Positions 60,250-64,000 of a stretch of DNA of 64,000 bases are shown here, piece by piece. The number at the start of each line of letters is the position of its first letter. Position 1 is the stretch's first letter. The notes beneath the pieces were generated by a model. That model saw only the letters and a program-made list of their open reading frames with translations, was not told where the DNA came from and made no database searches. A program made the translations under genes and the position numbers. This stretch comes from JALZMG01 sp963844175 (GTDB lineage: Bacteria; Actinomycetota; Acidimicrobiia; Acidimicrobiales; Ilumatobacteraceae), in contig CAWJNE010000009.1 of NCBI GenBank assembly GCA_963844175.1, forward strand, positions 1-64,000, read 5' to 3'.

Positions 60250-61899
60250 GTGACGCTGGCGGTGGGCGTGCTGGGTGCCCTGCAGGTGTTGGTCGACCAG
60301 GCCGACGTGACGCCCGCATCCCCGAAGGCGAAGGCCCTCATCGCCTCGCTGGCCCTGCGCTGCGGCCAGATCGTCCCGGTCGATCGGCTCGGTGACGAGC
60401 TGTGGCCAGAGCTGTCTGCGGAGCGAGCCCGGCGGGTGGTTCAGGTCCGTGTCGCCGAGGTGCGCAAGGTGCTCGCATCGACTGGGGCGCCGTCGGCACT
60501 GCAGTTCGTGGCCCCGGGATACCGCCTGTCGATGCAGCCGGACTCGCTTGACGTGAGCCGGTTCATTGCGCTGGTCAGCCGAGCCCAGAGCTGTGGCGAC
60601 CGGATCGACACGATGACCCTCCTGCGCGAGGCGCTCGGCTTGTGGCGGGGCGCGGCCCTGTCGGACGTCCAAGAAAGTCGGTTCTTGGAGGAGGAAGCGG
60701 CGCGGCTCGAGCAGCTGCGGCTCGTCGCCGTCGAGGACCGCATCGCCGCCGAGCTCGAGGATGGGTGTCACCGACGACTGGTCCCGGAGCTCGAAGCGCT
60801 GGTCGCAGACCACCCACTGCGTGAGCAGCTGTGGCAACAGCTGATCCTCGCCCTGTACCGCTGTGGCCGGCAGGCCGAGGCGTTGCGGGCCTGCCGGAAC
60901 GTGCGCCGGGCGCTACGCGACGAGATCGGCGTCGAGCCGGGCCCGAAGCTGCGGGACCTCGAAGCGGCCGTGCTCTCTCACGACCGCGAGCTGGACTGGC
61001 AGCCGCGCGCGCCGAGCGCTCGACGGATTGTCCCCGACCCTCGTCCGCGACCGGCGTTCGTGGCGGAGCCTCCGCCCGTGCGCTACGTCAAGGGACCTGA
61101 CGGCATCAGCCTTGCCTACCAGGTCGCCGGCGACGGACCGAGTGACCTGATCATCATTCCGGGCTACGTGTCCGAGCTCGACAACTGGTGGGAGGCGTGG
61201 GCAGGTCGACTCGTCCGGCGCCTGGCCTCGTTCTCGCGGCTCATCCTGTTCGACAAGCGCGGGGTCGGACTCTCCGACCGACCTGAACGCATCACCCTGC
61301 GCGACTGGGTCGAGGACGTGCGCACCGTCCTCGATGCCGTCGGCTCCGAGCGGCCAGCGGTCTTGGGGATGTCGGGAGGTGGGGCGGTGGCCATGCTGTT
61401 CGCAGCGACCTACCCCGAGCGAACGGGGACCCTGATCACCTACGGGGCCTCGCCGCGCTCACTCGCCGATGGCGCGGGGTATCCAGGGACGCGCACGCAC
61501 GAACAGACCGAAGCGTTGATCGCCGGCGTCGAAGCGACGTGGGGAACGGGCGAGTCGCTGCGCTTCTGGTGCCCGAGCATCGGCGACGACGAGGCCATCC
61601 GGGCACAGTTCGGTCAGTACGAACGCCGATCGGCGAGTCCAGGGTCCGCGAGCCAGTACTTGCGGCTGGTGGTGACGGCTGACGTGCGCGCCGTGCTCCC
61701 GACCATCACGTCCCCCACGCTCGTGATCCACCCAGGCAGGGACCGGGCCATCCCCGTCGGCATCGCTCACTACATCGCCGACCACATCCCCAACGCCGAA
61801 CTGCGCCTGCTCGACACCGACGACCACCTCATCTGGTTTTCGGAAGCCATCGATGACATCACCGACGCCGTTCAGGAGTTCCTCCAGCGCGTCGGTTGA
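60250..61899 (+). CDS. SARP/BTAD transcriptional regulator fused to an alpha/beta hydrolase
   Basis: A 549-residue protein. Residues ~5-95 are an OmpR-like DNA-binding domain (VGVLGALQVLVDQADVTPASPKAKALIASLALRCGQIVPVDRLGDELW in part), ~100-250 a BTAD (RFIALVSRAQS; LWQQLILALYRCGRQAEALRACRNVRRALRDEIGVEPGP), and ~278-549 an alpha/beta hydrolase (VKGPDGISLAYQVAG; LILFDKRGVGLSDRP; GMSGGG with Ser375; a terminal DTDDHLIWF histidine). GTG 60250 is chosen. The fused hydrolase probably senses or cleaves a ligand. It is divergent from the haloperoxidase, with GTGAGG direct repeats between them. Confidence 0.87.
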   Translation: MTLAVGVLGALQVLVDQADVTPASPKAKALIASLALRCGQIVPVDRLGDELWPELSAERARRVVQVRVAEVRKVLASTGAPSALQFVAPGYRLSMQPDSLDVSRFIALVSRAQSCGDRIDTMTLLREALGLWRGAALSDVQESRFLEEEAARLEQLRLVAVEDRIAAELEDGCHRRLVPELEALVADHPLREQLWQQLILALYRCGRQAEALRACRNVRRALRDEIGVEPGPKLRDLEAAVLSHDRELDWQPRAPSARRIVPDPRPRPAFVAEPPPVRYVKGPDGISLAYQVAGDGPSDLIIIPGYVSELDNWWEAWAGRLVRRLASFSRLILFDKRGVGLSDRPERITLRDWVEDVRTVLDAVGSERPAVLGMSGGGAVAMLFAATYPERTGTLITYGASPRSLADGAGYPGTRTHEQTEALIAGVEATWGTGESLRFWCPSIGDDEAIRAQFGQYERRSASPGSASQYLRLVVTADVRAVLPTITSPTLVIHPGRDRAIPVGIAHYIADHIPNAELRLLDTDDHLIWFSEAIDDITDAVQEFLQRVG

Positions 61900-61929
61900 C
61901 AGCCGCTCGTGTCGCTCCGACGATGAGCC

Positions 61930-62316
61930 TCAACCGCTGGTGAGGCAGAACTCGTTGCCCTCGATGTCGGCCATGACGACGAGCCCGTCGCGCTCGGGCT
62001 GCAACACGCGTGCACCGAGCTCGACCAACCGATCGACCTCGGCGCCGAGCTCGTCGGCATGGAGATCGATGTGCACCCGGTTCTTGACCAGCTTCGCTTC
62101 CGGCACTCGCTGGAGCCACAGCCGCGGCGACCCCGCAGGTCCCTCGACGAGGACCGTCGGATCATCCTCGGGATCGTCGACTCCGAGTGCGCGGAGCCGT
62201 TCGAGTTCGTCGGCGTCATAGTCGGCGACGGCGTACCCGTCGAGGGACGCAGCCCAGAACCTGGCGACTGAGGCCGGATGGGCGCAATCGATCACCACGT
62301 CCGCGAGACGAGCCAT
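61930..62316 (-). CDS. VOC/glyoxalase-like protein
   Basis: A 128-residue protein from ATG 62316. Two VOC modules are visible (MARLADVVIDCAHPASVARFWAASLDGYAVADYD in part; RVHIDLHADELGAEVDRLVELGARVLQPERDGLVVMADIEGNEFCLTSG in part). The second module's histidine and glutamate suggest a metal site. Function unknown. It is convergent with the SARP-type gene. Confidence 0.82.
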   Translation of the reverse strand: MARLADVVIDCAHPASVARFWAASLDGYAVADYDADELERLRALGVDDPEDDPTVLVEGPAGSPRLWLQRVPEAKLVKNRVHIDLHADELGAEVDRLVELGARVLQPERDGLVVMADIEGNEFCLTSG

Positions 62317-62366
62317 CGGTCGAGTATCGCCTCGGCCATCACAGGTGCCGACGCGGGAAGAGAGCG

Positions 62367-63266
62367 TCACGGGCCGAGCAGTGCGGTCCGCAGCGGCTCG
62401 CGCCACGAGCTGCTGGCGGCGTCGTAGACGCCGAAGTCCGTGTCGAGGTCCCAGTAGCACCAGCCGATGCCGAGGCGTTCGAGCTCACGGCGCACGGTGG
62501 TCGTCCACGCGACTCGATCGGCCATGTCGGCCTGCTCGTAGGCGCCGAACTCCCCCACGAACGCCGGGACGCCATGGTGGTCGGCCCACGCCGCCAGAGC
62601 CGCCAGATCGGCGTGCACCGCAGCCGCCTGCCGATCGGGGTCCCACGTCGTTCCGATCCACCGATCGGCACCCGGGTGCCACGGCGCGCCCTGGTGCGTG
62701 AACGTCATCGGCGAGTAGTAGTGGATCGTGACGATCAGGTGGTCGTCAGCCGGCAATCTCAGCTCAGGCAGGGCCTCGAGCGCGTTCATCGACGCCGACC
62801 CGATCAGCACCCGGCGATGCCGGTTGGTCTGGCGCACCACGGCGAGCGCCTGGCGCAGGAGCCCGTTCCAGCGCTGGGGTGTCAACTCGGCGGTTGGTTC
62901 GTTCAGCAACTCGAAATGGAGCCGTCCGGGATGGTCGGCATACCGGGCGGCGATCTGTGACCACAGCGCGAGGAACCGAGGGCGTTCGCGCGTCGGGTCG
63001 GCGTTCAGGGCTCCGTCGTGGTGCACGTTGATCACCACCTCCAAGTCAGCCTCGAGCGCCGTTGCGATCGCCATGTCGACGAGCTCAAAGAACGACGGCG
63101 CGATGGTGAATGGCGGCTGTGGCGCGACATGGGCAGACCAGCGCACCGGGATGCGGACCGTGTCGAAACCAGCCCGTTGGATCAGCTCGATGATGTCGGG
63201 GCCAACGGGTCTCACGTCACCGTCACGGCCGTCGAGGGCGTTGCCGACGTTGACGCCTCGCTGCAC
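62367..63266 (-). CDS. glycoside hydrolase family 5 (cellulase-like), no signal peptide
   Basis: A 299-residue (alpha/beta)8-barrel protein. GH5 landmarks: the N-terminal MQRGVNVGNALDG, TVRIPVRW, VVINVHHDG, the acid/base in LNEPTAE (Glu123), IHYYSPMTFTHQG and the nucleophile in FVGEFGAYE (Glu239). It lacks a signal peptide and accessory domains, so it may act inside the cell on a short or imported glucan. Start is GTG 63266. The next gene is divergent. Confidence 0.86.
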   Translation of the reverse strand: MQRGVNVGNALDGRDGDVRPVGPDIIELIQRAGFDTVRIPVRWSAHVAPQPPFTIAPSFFELVDMAIATALEADLEVVINVHHDGALNADPTRERPRFLALWSQIAARYADHPGRLHFELLNEPTAELTPQRWNGLLRQALAVVRQTNRHRRVLIGSASMNALEALPELRLPADDHLIVTIHYYSPMTFTHQGAPWHPGADRWIGTTWDPDRQAAAVHADLAALAAWADHHGVPAFVGEFGAYEQADMADRVAWTTTVRRELERLGIGWCYWDLDTDFGVYDAASSSWREPLRTALLGP

Positions 63267-63383
63267 TGACGGACCCTAGGTCGACGACGCCAACGGCGGA
63301 GTTGTGCACCGGACCCGAGCCCTTCATTACGGTGATGGGCGACCTACGAGTCGACGGCGGCGGCTGCCGCCGGTGGAGGAATC

Positions 63384-63830
63384 GTGCGAAACGAGGCATT
63401 GCAGCGGGTCGCCGACGTCCTGGTCGGCGAGTGGAAGATCAGCATCACGAACGCCTGGTTCTGGGACGATCCGTCAGCGATCGTCGAAGGCACGGCGTCC
63501 GTCGACTGGCTCGAGGACGCCTTCGTCGTCATGCGCGCCGGGTTCGGTGACGGCTCCACCTGGGTGTGGGTGTTCGGTCGGAACGACGCCCGCGAGGCGC
63601 TGATGGCCATGTATCACGACGAGCGCGGCGTGCTGAGGGTCTTCGACATGACGTTCGAGGGTCCCGGTGGCGCTTGGGTGCTCTCCCGGGCGGACCCTGA
63701 CTTCCACCAGCGGATGGTCGGAGTCATCTCGGCCGACGGCAATCGCATCGACACCCATCCAGACGCCTCGGAGGACCAAGGTGCAACGTGGCGCAAGGAC
63801 TTCGACCTGGTGTTCGAGCGCAGCGGTTGA
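63384..63830 (+). CDS. DUF1579-like hypothetical protein
   Basis: A 148-residue protein from GTG 63384 preceded by GGAGGA. It is strand-rich (LVGEWKISITNAWFWDDPSAIVEGTASVDWLEDAFVVMRAGFG in part; TWVWVFGRNDAREALMAMYHDERGVLRVFDMTFEGP in part), like the lipocalin-type DUF1579 group. No ligand can be assigned. Confidence 0.6.
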   Translation: MRNEALQRVADVLVGEWKISITNAWFWDDPSAIVEGTASVDWLEDAFVVMRAGFGDGSTWVWVFGRNDAREALMAMYHDERGVLRVFDMTFEGPGGAWVLSRADPDFHQRMVGVISADGNRIDTHPDASEDQGATWRKDFDLVFERSG

Positions 63831-63870
63831 GTCACTTCCAACTGCGGGATGCTCGACGCCCGGAGCCGGC

Positions 63871-64000
63871 GTGCTGAACCTCCGGAGCCGAGTGGGGATC
63901 GGGACGGCCCCGCTTGGCTCGCTCGCCGATGGTCCGCTGTGGTGGGGGCCGCAAGACCGCGACGAGGCGGTGGCGACGATCCGGGCGGCGCTCGACGCCG
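63871..64000 (+). CDS. aldo/keto reductase (N-terminal part, truncated by window edge)
   Basis: A GTG at 63871 opens a frame that runs off the window. The visible 43 residues (VGIGTAPLGSLADGP, then EAVATIRAALDA) carry the first beta strand and helix of an aldo/keto reductase barrel. The 4-base gap after the upstream stop is larger (40 bases), so co-transcription is unclear. Confidence 0.7.
   Translation, partial: MLNLRSRVGIGTAPLGSLADGPLWWGPQDRDEAVATIRAALDA

Noticed and set aside
1..64000. CRISPR array or phage structural genes
   Set aside because: No repeated spacer-like units and no capsid, tail, terminase or intact integrase-like sequence were seen; only gene remnants near the tRNA suggest past mobile DNA.

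Overview
This is a 64 kb window of very GC-rich bacterial chromosome. It carries many GTG (and a few TTG) starts, short intergenic gaps and 4-8 base start/stop overlaps. The gene content points to an actinobacterium, most plausibly an Acidimicrobiia-type lineage: three luciferase-like F420-dependent oxidoreductases plus a PPOX/F420 protein, SnoaL and DinB families, secreted proteins ending in LAxTG-type sorting signals, a GlgC-type ADP-glucose pyrophosphorylase, and SARP/BTAD and LuxR regulators fused to alpha/beta hydrolases. No rRNA or phylogenetic marker is present, so the class is inference.

Layout. 0-6 kb: a frameshifted ClC channel gene, an F420-oxidoreductase / methyltransferase / hydrolase-LuxR operon, and an acyl-CoA-dehydrogenase-like monooxygenase. 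6-10 kb: an anti-sigma kinase and STAS antagonist (convergent), a class III nucleotide cyclase and two secreted proteins. 10-16 kb: a frameshifted YdeI gene, DinB, then a cell-envelope operon (class A penicillin-binding protein, coiled-coil Zn-ribbon protein, membrane protein, histidine phosphatase). 16-22 kb: glgC, two more luciferase-like enzymes, an HD-domain protein coupled to an F420/PPOX protein, threonine aldolase, and a second LAxTG protein paralogous to the one at 9 kb. 22-25.4 kb: small dimeric-barrel protein, ZIP transporter, amidase. 25.4-27.8 kb: a low-coding-density stretch beside tRNA-Val(UAC) that holds decayed genes of the kind carried by actinobacterial mobile elements and one intact HTH-type gene. 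27.9-40 kb: HAD phosphatase, an OafA-like acyltransferase with an SGNH domain, two other SGNH proteins, a FAD oxidase/hotdog pair, and a four-gene coupled operon (disulfide reductase, thioesterase, PlsY, DegV). 40-50 kb: Baeyer-Villiger monooxygenase, astacin-like metallopeptidase, SDR, Gfo/Idh (frameshifted), a TetR regulator with two tandem palindromic operators facing a molybdopterin oxidoreductase, and a PRC-barrel operon. 50-56.4 kb: six glycosyltransferase genes in one overlapping operon with no visible transporter or sugar-nucleotide genes. 56.4-64 kb: hemerythrin (frameshifted), P-loop kinase, membrane protein, vanadium haloperoxidase divergent from a SARP-alpha/beta-hydrolase regulator, VOC, GH5 and a partial aldo/keto reductase.

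How the genes work together. Several units are convincing operons because their starts and stops overlap: 15550-11297, 39977-36597, 50007-48861, 56353-50079 and 21541-19890, all on the minus strand. The glycosyltransferase cassette and the lipid operon (PlsY, DegV, thioesterase) suggest envelope construction; the secreted LAxTG proteins would be anchored by a sortase encoded elsewhere.

A caution. At least five otherwise full-length genes (ClC, YdeI, Gfo/Idh, one glycosyltransferase, hemerythrin) are split by single-base frameshifts while both halves keep family-level sequence. This could be assembly indels rather than true pseudogenes. All product names come from reading motifs in the sequence; no database search was run.
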